Positions 35,828-46,034 of a DNA stretch of 64,000 nt are shown one piece after another. The position numbers were made by a program, and so were the translations under genes. Position 1 is the stretch's first letter. Every line of letters starts with the position of its first letter. The stretch lies in assembly GCA_037576215.1 (NCBI GenBank), contig JBANDB010000003.1, forward strand, positions 3,782,001 to 3,846,000, read 5' to 3'. The notes under the pieces were generated by a model. It was not told the origin of the DNA. It saw only the letters and a program-made list of their open reading frames with translations, and made no database searches. Source of the DNA: Armillaria gallica. Its lineage: Eukaryota; Basidiomycota; Agaricomycetes; Agaricales; Physalacriaceae.

Positions 35828-35877
35828 TGACAGAAAGGGGATTCGAACCCCTGCCATCATACGATGATGAGAAACCC
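35828..35877 (-). pseudogene. 3' half of a tRNA-Leu
   Basis: Read on the minus strand: GGGTTTCTCATC, a variable arm ATC-GTAT-GAT, T-arm AGGGG-TTCGAAT-CCCCT with a perfect B box, acceptor strand TTCTGTC and discriminator A (leucine type). It parallels the 3' half of the complete tRNA-Leu just upstream (shared GGGTTTCTCATC block) but has no D-arm or 5' acceptor strand next to it. A 5' half at 38125-38162 has the matching acceptor strand GGCAGAA. Confidence 0.7.
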
Positions 35878-35919
35878 AAATCGGGCAAGTTGATTACGTA
35901 ATAATTATGCGATCCAAAA

Positions 35920-36042
35920 TGACAAGGGTGGGACTTGAACCCACGCCACGTTACCGTGATGAGAAACCCCTTTCGGAGCAAGACTCCTAAAATCAACTAG
36001 AAGTGCTTGAGTCACACGCCTTAACCACTCGGCCACCTTGTC
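35920..36042 (-). tRNA. tRNA-Leu (CAA) with intron
   Basis: Minus strand: acceptor GACAAGG pairs with CCTTGTC, discriminator A. The A-box/D-arm is GCCGAGTGGTTAAGGC. The anticodon stem begins TGTGA and the loop is CT-CAA-G. An intron of about 42-45 nt follows position 37 and contains TTGA, which can pair with the anticodon as expected for tRNA-Leu(CAA). The variable arm is ACG-GTAA-CGT, and the T-arm GTGGG-TTCAAGT-CCCAC is perfect. The extended variable arm plus A73 indicate leucine rather than serine. The exact 3' intron boundary is ambiguous because both TCATC and TCACG can serve as the 3' anticodon-stem strand. Confidence 0.85.
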
Positions 36043-36201
36043 TTTACTCTCTCTCTTTCTGAGCCTCACGTGTTTTCAACCCCAGAGGTGGCATGAAAAT
36101 GCGGCGGTGACGCTGCCCTCATTTACATCTACTTCCACGACCACGAATCACAGTAGTGAGTGCCTACCCCACGTCTGCCTGAAGGTGTTAACACTATCTA
36201 G

Positions 36202-36396
36202 ATGTCTGACGGCTCCGACGCGGACTACGTAAATAGCGACTGCAGCGAGCAAGACGAACGCCCCAAAAAGCGATCCAAGACTACTGCAGAAACGCCTTCG
36301 GGAACCGAGGTGGTCGAGACCACTGCCGAGATGCCCACGTCAACCAAAGCTGCATCGGCCCAAAAGGCAAAACTGAAGGCTCTGGTGCAAAGATAG
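36202..36396 (+). CDS. Small acidic/basic open frame, doubtful
   Basis: A 64-codon frame begins MSDGSDADYVNSDCSEQDE and continues with PKKRSKTTAE, a nuclear-localisation-like basic patch. It is preceded by a CTATCTAG acceptor directly before the ATG, as if a 5' UTR intron were spliced. It overlaps antisense to the last exon of the unidentified minus-strand gene, so at most one of the two is likely to be coding in the overlap (36281-36396). No family is recognised. It may be an N-terminal remnant of a nuclear protein. Confidence 0.3.
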   Translation: MSDGSDADYVNSDCSEQDERPKKRSKTTAETPSGTEVVETTAEMPTSTKAASAQKAKLKALVQR

Positions 36397-37608
36397 TCAA
36401 GATTTCCCTCAGCGCGATCTGGCCCGCTTCGTAACGCCGTGCTGGAATAGGAATCCCATTCTCCTTGGGCAGATCAGCGCAAAGATATGCCAGCAAAGAG
36501 CTGAACATCTTGGTCCTGGGTCTCTTCTGACCCTTGTCCACCACGTCCCACGTTGGATCGATAAGTACGGCAGCACCAAACTAATTCGAGGTCAGCTTGT
36601 CAGTGTTGGTAGGTGTTAAAGGCACTTGCGTTGTCATAGAGAATTGCAAGCGGACGGCGCATGTCCAACTTGCGGTAGTGCTTCTTTCTATGCGCGTCGA
36701 GCCTATTCTTGTATGCCTTTTCCGCCCTGAGGATTTCTGGCTTGTCGGCTGCTTCATGTGCCTCCTCCAGAGTGCGCACGATTATCGGATTTTCGTGCTC
36801 GAAGGTGTCCTTTAGGTAATCGATTTTCCATTTGCGTTCTGCTGACTCGCCAACGTCTGGTGTAGCGTCCCATATCTTCACGTAGCGAATAGTTTCGATG
36901 CAGCGGATGACATAGTCGACAAACATTTCGCCACATCCCACGGAGATTTGGGCGTCAAGGAACTGTAAGAGTGTCAATGAATGGTCGATGAAGGTGGCGG
37001 CTAGCTTACCTTGTCGATTGCCTTTATACGCTCAGCCTCTGTGTCAATGGTACGCATTCCCTGAGTTCTCGTACAAACAACGTCCCATTTGTTGCGTGTC
37101 TCTATCATGGATGAGAGGACGGTCGTCTAAGGCGAGGTTCAATGAAAGAAAAGCGGGGTAAGTGATGACATACCCAGTTGAGAGTGGTGTCGACATATCC
37201 ACGGAAGAGCATCTCGAACGCGTCATTCTCTGATACTGCATAGTTGCCGTTGTTGGGGGTTGTGAGCCTGTGCCGAAAGTTTTGGGCTGTGAGTGGTGGG
37301 AACTGTTCAGCGTTGAACTTTGGGAGCAGTGACTGGCAACGAGCGACAACAGGATCTACAGTGGGAGGTGTGCTAACTGAAGGCGAGGCGGGGTTAGAAG
37401 GAGTGGGAGTGGGTTGGCGACGGGATAGGATATTCATGGCAGACATCTGGCTCATTCGATGAAGAATTTCTTGGACAAGATCCTCGCGTTTCTTCAGGGT
37501 ACCGGGAGACGAGGCTGGATCGATTTCTAGGAGCTCTTTGAGGGCATCCTCGAGCTGCTGGAGCCGGTCTCTGATTCGAGCGCCTGGGGAGTTTGGTGGT
37601 GGATCCAT
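36281..37608 (-). CDS. Unidentified multi-exon gene
   Basis: I do not recognise this protein. From ATG 37608: MDPPPNSPGARIRDRLQQLE, a Pro/Thr/Ser-rich linker, then VVARCQSLLPKFNAEQFPPL and NDAFEMLFRGYVDTTLNW. After an intron comes METRNKWDVV-like and DTEAERIKAIDK sequence; after another, FLDAQISVGCGEMFVDYVIR, KWKIDYLKDTFEHENP and KNRLDAHRKKHYRKLDMRRP. A last exon reads LIDPTWDVVDKGQKRPRTKM and RRYEAGQIALREILTIF before a stop at 36281. Composition looks truly coding, with short GT-AG introns between blocks. It lies between the two separated tRNA-Leu halves, so it may be cargo of an insertion. No transposase or reverse-transcriptase motif is visible. Confidence 0.5.
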
Positions 37609-38110
37609 GGTGAAAGGAAGAGGGTTTGAGCCCCAGAGTGGGGTTGGAATCACATGGGGACGACCAGCACGCGAAGGACGCTGAAGTGGCACGCGTCAAA
37701 CCAGTTGGTCTGTCACGTCACGGGCAGAGCGTCACAGTAGGTTACGCCATGTCGAGTGCTTTCTTGCGTCTCGCTATGGTCGCCTCTAGCTGCTCGTATG
37801 CTCGTCTCTAGCTCCAACTCTTGCTTGAGTGCTCTATACCGTTCTCGCCCAACTCGTGCTATTACGCTCGTACGCTCGTCTCTGACTCGGTGCCTCTCCC
37901 AAAGAGATATACAGGTGGCCCATCGCTTTCTCGGTACTCTCCTGCTGCTCGCCTCTGGCTCCTGGTTCCAGCTCTCGCTGATGCACCTGTGTCGTGCTCT
38001 AGCCTCTGGCACGGTTGTGTACGGCCGCTGATGCTCGCCCCGGCACTCCCGCTTATGCTTGCCGCGAAAATATACCTTTTTCGCCCCACAAAATATCCAG
38101 GCGGCCCATT
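37609..38110. other. Low-complexity region with an imperfect direct repeat
   Basis: Rich in CTC/GCTCG triplets, with open frames on both strands that look like composition artefacts. An imperfect direct repeat joins about 37899-37926 (AAAGAGATATACAGGTGGCC core) and about 38085-38111 (CAAAATATCCAGGCGGCC core). No gene is supported. Confidence 0.45.
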
Positions 38111-38124
38111 GAAAATGTAAATTT

Positions 38125-38162
38125 CAAGAGTCACACGCCTTGGACCGCTCGGCCATTCTGCC
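38125..38162 (-). pseudogene. 5' half of a tRNA-Leu-like gene
   Basis: Minus strand from 38162: acceptor GGCAGAA, TG, then A-box/D-arm GCCGAGCGGTCCAAGGC, G26 and anticodon 5' stem TGTGA as in the complete tRNA-Leu. The loop then reads CTCTTGA instead of CTCAAG, and no B box or 3' half follows. Its acceptor strand pairs with the TTCTGTC strand of the orphan 3' half at 35828 (one G-U), which suggests they once formed one gene. A tRNA-derived SINE head is an alternative. Confidence 0.6.
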
Positions 38163-38232
38163 ATAAAAGTGTGTGCGTTGTGGGTGATGAAGTACCGGTA
38201 TACGCCAGTAGTGAAGCCTTCTTACGACTACC

Positions 38233-38475
38233 ATGTCTCTGGTGGACCAAGCCTGGGAACTAGCAGGGAGACTAGCTAAGGATGCCTCTGATTCGCCTCA
38301 AGCTCCTTTGTCTCCCGGAACGAGACGTGCCATCTGCTCAGCTGGTCTCTATGGCGACGTCTACAACGAGGATCTTGCGTGTTACAGAGCCAGAGGGACC
38401 TTGAGGACGATCTTCCGTGCACACCTCCAAACAGCCAGCACACTCTTTCCATCAAGCTCGAGACAATACAAGTGA
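38233..38475 (+). CDS. Small hypothetical protein, 80 residues
   Basis: ATG 38233 opens MSLVDQAWELAGRLAKDAS and ends FPSSSRQYK before TGA. The sequence is soluble and partly helical with no motif. Its composition is protein-like, but conservation cannot be judged from the sequence, and it is short enough to be chance. It lies between the tRNA fragment and the 3' end of the borate transporter. Confidence 0.3.
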   Translation: MSLVDQAWELAGRLAKDASDSPQAPLSPGTRRAICSAGLYGDVYNEDLACYRARGTLRTIFRAHLQTASTLFPSSSRQYK

Positions 38476-38533
38476 TCCTGATATGTGCTATTTACAGATG
38501 CCCTGACGGGATTTTGTTATAACCATTCGGCTT

Positions 38534-40565
38534 TCAGAGCGAGCCCCCAACCGATTCCATCGTCTGTACCAACTCAATCAGACAAGACGAGAGTCTGAAG
38601 GCTACGAAAGACTCACGAACGGGGACGCCGTTGGCCCATCCAAAATAGCTAGCTCTTCGCTTGTAAATGGTAATCGTGGAATGATCAGCGTGCGCAGAGG
38701 AATGAGCAACATGATAATGACGGGAAACCCGATGGCGGCTAAGTGGGATTAGCACCGGAGAAGAAACAAAGAAACAAAGATATACCAAAGCTTACCTATC
38801 GTTTGAGTGATTGCAAACGTTGCCCCAAAACCACCAAGCTGGATGGCAACAAACATGAGGATACGCGATTTTCTGACTTTGCGCAAAGGATCGTTTTGAG
38901 AAGTCAAAGTCTTGTCCCGGAAAAAGTACAAGATTTTCTGTGTAATGCCGTTTCCCCAAAGGGCGTCTGCGCCCATGAACCAGCTACACATATTAGATGG
39001 ATCGTCATGGACAAGTGGAACACTCACAAGAGTCCAGCAAGCACACCCCGAGGAATGAGATTCAATATATGAAGGAATGGACCTGTGAGCAGAACAAGAC
39101 AGAGGGCGCCCTGAGCAAGGTTGGACACTCGTTGTTCCACAACGGCGACAGGCACTTCAACGGCATTGGAAAATGCTTGGCTCTTCTCGTTGTAAGGCTC
39201 TTCCTCATCAGCCCTCTTGACAGGCCGACCCATTACTATCAGCGACGTCGTATGAATGGGAGCCTGAGGTATCAACCCATTCGGAGCTGGAACGCCAATG
39301 AGTCCAGCAATGAACGTTGTAATTCCGAGCAGGAAGAAATCGTAGTGAAAACCAGGAGGTTTACGGAGAGGAAACTCGGAGCCTTGCGCCATAAGAGACT
39401 AATCAACATTGGCGTCATGTAGGTAAGATAAAATGGCATAAGTGTCTTACCGAAACATTGTGGTCAAAAAAGAATAAAATCCAAAGCACGATTCCGAATG
39501 GAAGCGCGACGCCCACCCATTTTCCCTCTAGCTGCCAGAACTTAACGAGCCACTCCCTCCCGCTAGCGGCTTCAAACGCGCCATTGACGGGTAGGGTCAA
39601 CGGATTAGCAGAATTAAACCTGCCCCAGTATGCCATGGCAGAAGTCGCAACCAAAGAGATCGGCATGCCATAGTCCGCTAAGAAACGGCGAACGTGGCGA
39701 TGGAACAATGTCGTTCCGGAGAGTGATTGGAACAAGAATGACACCACGAGCATGAGAATAGCAAGGATGATGGAGACGAAGGTGCCTTGTACAGTGGACG
39801 AGGTGCTGTCCTTGAACTGCCTCGTGATGACTTGTATGCCATATTGCAGGTACACCCAAGAGACGTAAAAACCAAAGGTATCGCAGGAAAAGAGGGTAAC
39901 GTATTTGAGGAAATTACACCCTATGCAGCGTCAGGAGCGATGTCTACGGAAGTTGACTGGTTACATACAATTCAAAATCGCAGTGGCCCAATGGATGATA
40001 GCTGCCCACAGATAAACCCATCCTATGAAATGAAGGTATACCGGGGCGTTGGTCTGTTTTTCTATAATGTCATAAATAGTCTTGTTGAACACCGTGATGG
40101 GGCCTGTGACGCCCGCAATCGTGAGGGGTTGAGCACCGAAAACGGAAAAAATGAATGCAGCCATGAAGGACGAGACGAGCACCTCGGCGACGCCATACTG
40201 TCCAGTAGTCTCTATAAGGTCTAGAGAGAAAGCAATTCCAGGAAGAACACTACATCGCCGTCAACACTTCAAAATTGGTAGACCACATTAGATACGCACT
40301 TGGCAAAGAATATCAACGCTGTAGCGGGAATAACTCTATAATTCCAAGCATCGGTCCAATCACTAATGAAGTGGGGTGCTCGGGCGCGAATGTCGAGAAC
40401 AATGCCTGAGCCCAATGTCGTTAACCAGCGAAAGATAGGGTTGCGGTTTTGTTTAATAGGACCCATCGCTGACCCTATGGTATTGCTGCGCCCCTCCTCG
40501 TCGTTCGTATGTACCGAATGCGAGTCGACGCTCGACGTCACTCTAGTATGCCCTTGATTGGACAT
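38534..40565 (-). CDS. BOR1: Borate/anion transporter, Bor1 type (SLC4 family)
   Basis: Plasma-membrane boron efflux transporter of the HCO3-/anion exchanger fold. Start 40565 reads MSNQGHTRVTSSVDSHSVHT, a hydrophilic N-tail, then SDWTDAWNYRVIPATALIFF, FSVFGAQPLTIAGVTGPITV (the conserved QPL...G-TGP half-helix), VYLHFIGWVYLWAAIIHW, PFGIVLWILFFFDHNVSSL (conserved FFDHN), GVPAPNGLIPQAPIHTTSL and FWFMGADALWGNGIT. The C-terminal part AIGFPVIIMLLIPLRT leads to DGPTASPFTMESVGGSL after a final intron. About nine short introns keep frame. Twelve or so membrane segments are expected. It is intact. The family is secure; the substrate is inferred from yeast Bor1. Confidence 0.92.
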
Positions 40566-40915
40566 CACAGTCTACCGCACACTAATGAAAACTAGAAGAT
40601 AGGGAGAGTGTTTATAGTCGCCTGTAAATGAACGGCTGCATCTACGAGGTCGTCGGAGTGAGAAGTCAACGAAGACTTGATCATGTCCTTCCATAGTTGC
40701 GTAATACACCCCTGTTCAACCCCACGGAGGTACAACTTTAGAGAAAATCAAAGGCGCTGTATGTAGGCTATATTACGGAACTTTGATAGGATGATAATCC
40801 CTCACGTAGACTAAGTAAGGATTCGCAGCGCAGCAGTGCCAAAAACAGAATCAACGAGAACAGGAAGTTAAATGATACAGATATAGGCAGACAACAAAAA
40901 TAAACATATGCAGCA
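40566..40915. other. Intergenic region
   Basis: Promoter side of BOR1 and 3' flank of CTR9. I see nothing structured. Confidence 0.5.
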
Positions 40916-43900
40916 TCATGACACATCCATCTCCTCGTCGTCAGTATCCGAGAGCATCTCCTTGCTCTTACTATAAGAGAACGAAGTATAAGTAATCTTA
41001 CAGAATTGATATGAAGAAGAGAAACATACAACTGTTTTTTCCGAGGTCCGCCGGCCGTCTCTTCCTCATCGTCGTCTCTCACAACTCGTTTCTTCGATGG
41101 ACGCTTCTTAGGTTTCTCGACCTCCTCATCGTCACTGAACGTAGCCATAGGTTCGTCTCCCTCTCCCTCTCCATTAACCTGTTCATTGTTTTTCCGTAGT
41201 TTCCCTCTCCGCTTTTTCTTAGGCTCTGCCTCATCGCCACTACCTGCAGCCCCCTCGCCCTTCGCCTTTCTTGATTTCTTCGGTCGCTTCTCCTTCTCGT
41301 CGTCGCTGTCCATCCGTACCAAATCCCTGGACCAGGCTTGAGCTTGCTCGCGAGCAAGTCGTCGTTTACCCGCTAGCTCTTCTGCCGCCAAACGTTCTCG
41401 CTCGGCCCTCTCGCGCTACTCGCAGTCAGTATAAGATATTACGAAAAACAGGGAAACAACCTGTTGTGCTTCCATCCTATCCCTTTCCTCTTGCCGTTTC
41501 TGCCGTGCATCAAACAGTTTAGCTTGTGCACGATCTTCGTATTGCTTCTGGTTGGCTAAATGTTCATCGCCTTTTCGGAGCATGCTGTCGCCGTACTTTC
41601 GCCTTTGATCAGCAATATCGCGACTGTATGGGACATTTTCTGATTTGTCTGAAGCAAGAGAACCAAAGATTCTGTGAACAAGTGTAAGAATGACATTGCA
41701 TGGGTCAACATATCCACTGACTTCTGAGCATGAGCTGCCTGGTTAATTACGTGACGCAAGTCTTTCAGTGTCCGCTTTGAAGGATCAATGGTAAAGAGCA
41801 TCTCAGCTGATTTCTGTTGAATCATAGCAATGTTGTAAAGAATGGCTTTGTCGTTAGGTTGTATGTGCAAGGCCTATAGGAACACCTTAGCAGGCGATAA
41901 AGAGAGATGCTCGGTGGAATGCTTACCTTTTGAGCATAATGTAATGCCGTAGTCATCGCCTTATACGACTGATCTTTTGTTGCCTTGGCGTACCATGAAC
42001 GGCACAGACACAGAAGCACCGATACATTCTGGCCATGGTAGAAGCGTGTAGAAGCCGTTTCATACTAGATCCGATAATGTAAGCTCGTCCCTTCGTAGAT
42101 GAACAACAAAACTTACACTTTCAATCGCCCGGTCATATTCATCACGAGAATAATAGCAATGCCCCATATTGAAGTACACGCTACCATCGTTCAGTGACTC
42201 TCGAACCTTTCCGAACACATCCAGAGCTTCACGAGAGTTGTGCAGTCGTTTCAGAGCTTCATCCGTATTCGACGAAGGTTGACCGCCACTTAGAGTACCG
42301 AGAGCATCTTCTGCTGTGACGATGGCCAGACCTTGAGCTGCAAATGCACAAAGTGGATCCAGCGACAAAGCCTTTTCATAGAATTCGGCAGAACGCTGGA
42401 ATCCACGGCGCCGGTCGTCGGTACCCTTGGATGTGGCATCTCGACTTTCTCGAGATTGCTGATACATAATCCAACCAGCCGCACAGAGTGAGTAGACATC
42501 GTGTTTGTCGTGATCCTTTAGGGTTGTGAACACGAAATCTTTTGCGAGCTTAGGCAAGCCACTTTGAATTAGGAAATAGGTATAGAATGCGCGGACATTG
42601 AGGTCTTTGTTCTGCGAAGCTAGCGCCTGTTTCAGAAGGTCATGCGCGTCATTGTTGCGTCGCAAATTAGTGAGCATTTGAGCTCGCCGTATTTTGGCTA
42701 GAGAAAGGTTTGTCAAGCTCATGCTGAAACAGAAGCTGGAAAAAGAGTTTACCGTCAACATACTCCGGATGTCGTGAAAGCAACTTTTCATAAGCATCCT
42801 TGGCCAATCCATCTTCTCCCTGGTCCTCGTAGACTCGGGCAAGGTTGTACAAGATGGATGTTGACATACCCTCGCCAATGTCAGGACCGAGACCAGCTGC
42901 CTTGATAAGGGCATTCTCGTATAATATCCTTGCATCTGGTAATTGCTCCGTAAGGTGACGCAGCACACCGAGGTTGTTTAACAACTGGACGTCAACTTGG
43001 CCCACGCTGGCTGACGAGTTGCTGATCTTCAGCGCTTCTCCTAACGCGGCGACAGTTTTATCCAAGTTCTCGTCTTGCCATAGCTTTGCAATCTCAACAT
43101 ACATATCCATGTCTTCGCTGATGATGGGGGAGACCTTGGATCGAGCCTGTCCGTTTGCTTTCGTTTCATCCATTTCTAGCCGCTTGCTGACGCGTTCGAA
43201 CAGTTCCCGAGCGCGTGTTTTCTCCTGAGCGAGATCTGAGCTCGAGACGCCAGGGCGAGGGTAAGCACGCAAAGATGCTAATATGAGTGTGGCCTCCAGA
43301 GAATCCTGAGGGTTGGGACGTTGGATAAGAGTATCGAGTGTGTGGATAGCCGCCGCCAGTTCATCTACGTGAAGTTTAATATGTAAAATGAAAAAGGATG
43401 TTGCCTACAAACCATTGCTGATCTGTATCTGTGCTAATCCTATGCTTGCCAAGATATTCTTGGGCTGTCCTTCAAGGGCGACTGAATAATGCTTGTGAGC
43501 TTGGGTGAGGGATCCCTGAGCATGGGCAACACGGCCGGCTCGTATGTAACCTTCTGTCAGAACCGTTAACGTGTCGGCGAACTGAATTGTACGTTCAGCG
43601 AGCTTCAAGCTCTGCATATTATGTGAGATGGTGTGACCTTGGCAAGTTTGTCGACGTACCCTGGTCACGTCGCCTTTCTGAAGGAAGAATTCGCATAGTG
43701 CATTGGCCGCAGCTGCATTGTTTCGAGTAGATTGCTGAAAGGCTTTCTCGATGTACTTTGTCCCAGTAGTGAACAGATGGACGCGTGTCGCTTCAGAAGA
43801 ATGATCGCTCTTGCTCGCATTGATGGACTCCAAACCTAGAAGAAGCTGGGCTGCCCATTCCGAAGGATTCTTTTGAAGATATGTTAAGCAGTAACAAGCA

Positions 43901-44872
43901 AGGAAGTAAAGTACCCACCACTTCCAAGCTTCTCTGCCAAGCGGTTTTCGCTTTGGCTTTGTCGTCTAGGGCCCAGAAACATAAACCTATACCAATGCGG
44001 GGGTCTGGTTGGCAGCGGGGATTCATTCGTAAAACCTGTTGGAATGACTGCAACGCTAAAGGGTAGTTTCTACGCGCATATAGAATCCGGGCCTGTTGAT
44101 GTCAGTTGCTGTAGGCATAAGACGGTGGTAATCTGACCTTTCCAAGCAAAGCAACAACATTTGTGGGTTTCTCCACCAAAACGCCTTCGAAAGAACGCAT
44201 GGCATCGTCCATGGAGCGGGTAGCTAACTGCTGGATACCTGCAGGACTTAAGCCACAAACTTGACCTGCACAAGGAGAATCCATACCTCGGGTCAAAAAC
44301 GCAAGCGTGCTGCTGATCATGGACCCTCCCTCTGTGTAACTCAACCGATCACCCTTGTTCAACAGGTGTGCTGCTTCACGATGAAAATCATCCTTCGTTT
44401 TCGCACTGGCCAATATATCCTGTTCTGACAGCCACGCCATGGGTACGGGGAAGACGATAACAGCATACACACTCACCGGCATTGTGAAGCACGATTTTTG
44501 GCGCTGTCCGTGCGTTCGCCACCTGGATGTTGGCAAGCAGCGCATATATAGGCGCAAGGGTAGCGGGAAATCCATCGGCCGTCACGACTACACAAGATTT
44601 AATGAGTTCCCTCGAGTTCTCAGCACTAAAGGCACACCTTGTATTGCTGTGGTCGCAATCAACTCGGCCGCCTCCAGGTACCCTTTTCTCCAATATTCTG
44701 CTGCGAGCTTCGTCCACACCCAGACACCTGGGTGCCCTTCATTTAGTAAATCCAGCACATCCTTGGGATTTGGGTCCAAGTCTTCCAAATCAATTGTGAT
44801 GACCTCTTGACCGCTCCCGAGTTCGATGTCGACAGTACGTCCGGTAGGGCCTGCTTCTTCGAGGTTGTCCAT
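40916..44872 (-). CDS. CTR9: Paf1-complex subunit Ctr9 (TPR protein)
   Basis: Scaffold of the Paf1 complex that travels with RNA polymerase II and supports H2B ubiquitylation and H3K4/K36 methylation. Start 44872: MDNLEEAGPTGRTVDIELGS, VITIDLEDLDPNPKDVLDLL, then tandem TPRs across about 900 residues (for example NRDPKIGIGLCFWALD-like, RAGRVAHAQGSLTQAHKHYS, SILYNLARVYEDQGEDGLAK, GSVYFNMGHCYYSRDEYDRA and NDKAILYNIAMIQQKSAEML). The C-terminus is a long lysine/acidic tail (EPKKKRRGKLRKNN, PKKRPSKKRVVRDDDEEE) ending LSDTDDEEMDVS at TGA 40916. Roughly twelve short introns. The acidic/basic tail is usual for Ctr9. It appears intact. Confidence 0.92.
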
Positions 44873-45513
44873 GCTTTTGGGAAGAGAATGTGGAGAGCTG
44901 GCACCGTTCTACTTGAACTGAATCACAGAACGGTGGTGGTAGTTGCGAAATTAGAGAACTTAGCGTGTAATGGCCTTTGTGTGCTCGTGTTGACTAACAG
45001 TCTGCCGTCGCAGTGCCGCAATGACTTCGCGGTGCCTTTTCACGTTCGTGGGAAAACTGATTTCTTCGACAGTTGGCTCGAACTTAAACCACCGGAAGTC
45101 TCTCTAGCAGGCTGTCAGTGGCTCAAATTCCTCCGAGTTCGGTCAAAGGCTACTGGAGGTCCGGTTCAGGTGTCCATCATTCAGTACTGGGCGTGCGGTA
45201 GGGGTGACCGGGCCTCCTCCTCTGATAACGACATCAGAGAATGACGGCTGGAGGGATAAAATCCTTCTTAGTTTACGAAACGATCTGTTACGATAGCTCA
45301 GTAAGCCGGGATATAGTACAGGAAGAAAGCCAACAATATCAATACAATTTAGTACTCGAAATTAACCCATGCTCGCTCGAATTACTATTCAAATTCCACT
45401 TTTCTGAGTAATTATATATAACCAACAGCGAGAGCTTACGCGTCCGAACGTCCTATGAGTACATGAAGCAGTCCAATGGTGACCCAAAGTGTCACTAAAC
45501 ACGTGCGAAGCAC
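44873..45513. other. Intergenic region
   Basis: CTR9 upstream DNA and 3' flank of the Hsp20-domain gene. A 145-codon frame at 44807-45244 (+) runs antisense into CTR9 and has no motif; I do not support it. Confidence 0.45.
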
Positions 45514-46034
45514 TTAGGAATATCTGCGAAGTCTATAAACATCGATGGTAAGGAGGCCGTCACCGCCGAACTTGGCGTGAACCTTTGACATGTCAGCATC
45601 AAGTGGTGGGAACGTGATCAACCACTCGTAGTGACCTTGTAATTCGAATCAGTAAGCTGAGCGTGATGCGACTGCAAAACGAGCTTACAGTTGTTTTCCA
45701 TATGCCATGCATCAGCAACTACTTTCAGCTTATCGCCTTTTTTTGCAGATATAGTCACCATTTCGGGCTGGATGTCAGGAGGAAGGCGTACGTCAAGCGT
45801 GTGCTTGGTGGATGAAGATGTGACAGTCATGGGTGGCGAACACGACGGGGATGGCGCGCGCCTATTGCGCGACGACATGGACACTGAGATATGGATAAGC
45901 CTCTCCGAAGAGTCGGCTGAAGAGGCAGAGGCAGAGTGTGATGAAATACCGGAGGACTCATTTTCATCCTTTGACGAGACACAGTTAATGGCATCTGGTA
46001 CACACAGGTCGTAAGGTGGCAGTCGCTCGACCAT
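45514..46034 (-). CDS. Small Hsp20/alpha-crystallin-like protein
   Basis: Two exons give about 150 residues. The N-terminal half (MVERLPPYDLCVPDAIN, then Ser-rich sequence) is low complexity. The C-terminal half reads LDVRLPPDIQPEMVTISAKK, GDKLKVVADAWHMENN, then across an intron CHYEWLITFPPLDADMSKV and HAKFGGDGLLTIDVYR. The pattern V-LP-DI-PEMV...G-KL-V-A...F-LP-D-V-A-F-GDGLLTI matches the beta-sandwich of Hsp20-type chaperones, including the G-L-L-T-I strand. It lacks the C-terminal I-x-I/V tail motif used for oligomerisation, so it may stay small or act with a partner. It could alternatively be a CS/p23-like domain. It is not a classical Hsp16. Confidence 0.65.

Noticed and set aside
35920..36042. 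tRNA-Ser instead of tRNA-Leu
   Set aside because: The D-arm is compatible with both, but the discriminator is A, the anticodon is CAA and an intron is present, all favouring leucine.
36202..36396. Strong claim of a nuclear protein gene on the plus strand
   Set aside because: It is only 64 codons, stops early and overlaps antisense coding-like sequence, so it was kept only as a low-confidence feature.
44807..45244. 145-codon ORF antisense to the CTR9 start
   Set aside because: It overlaps the firmly identified CTR9 N-terminus and has no motif.
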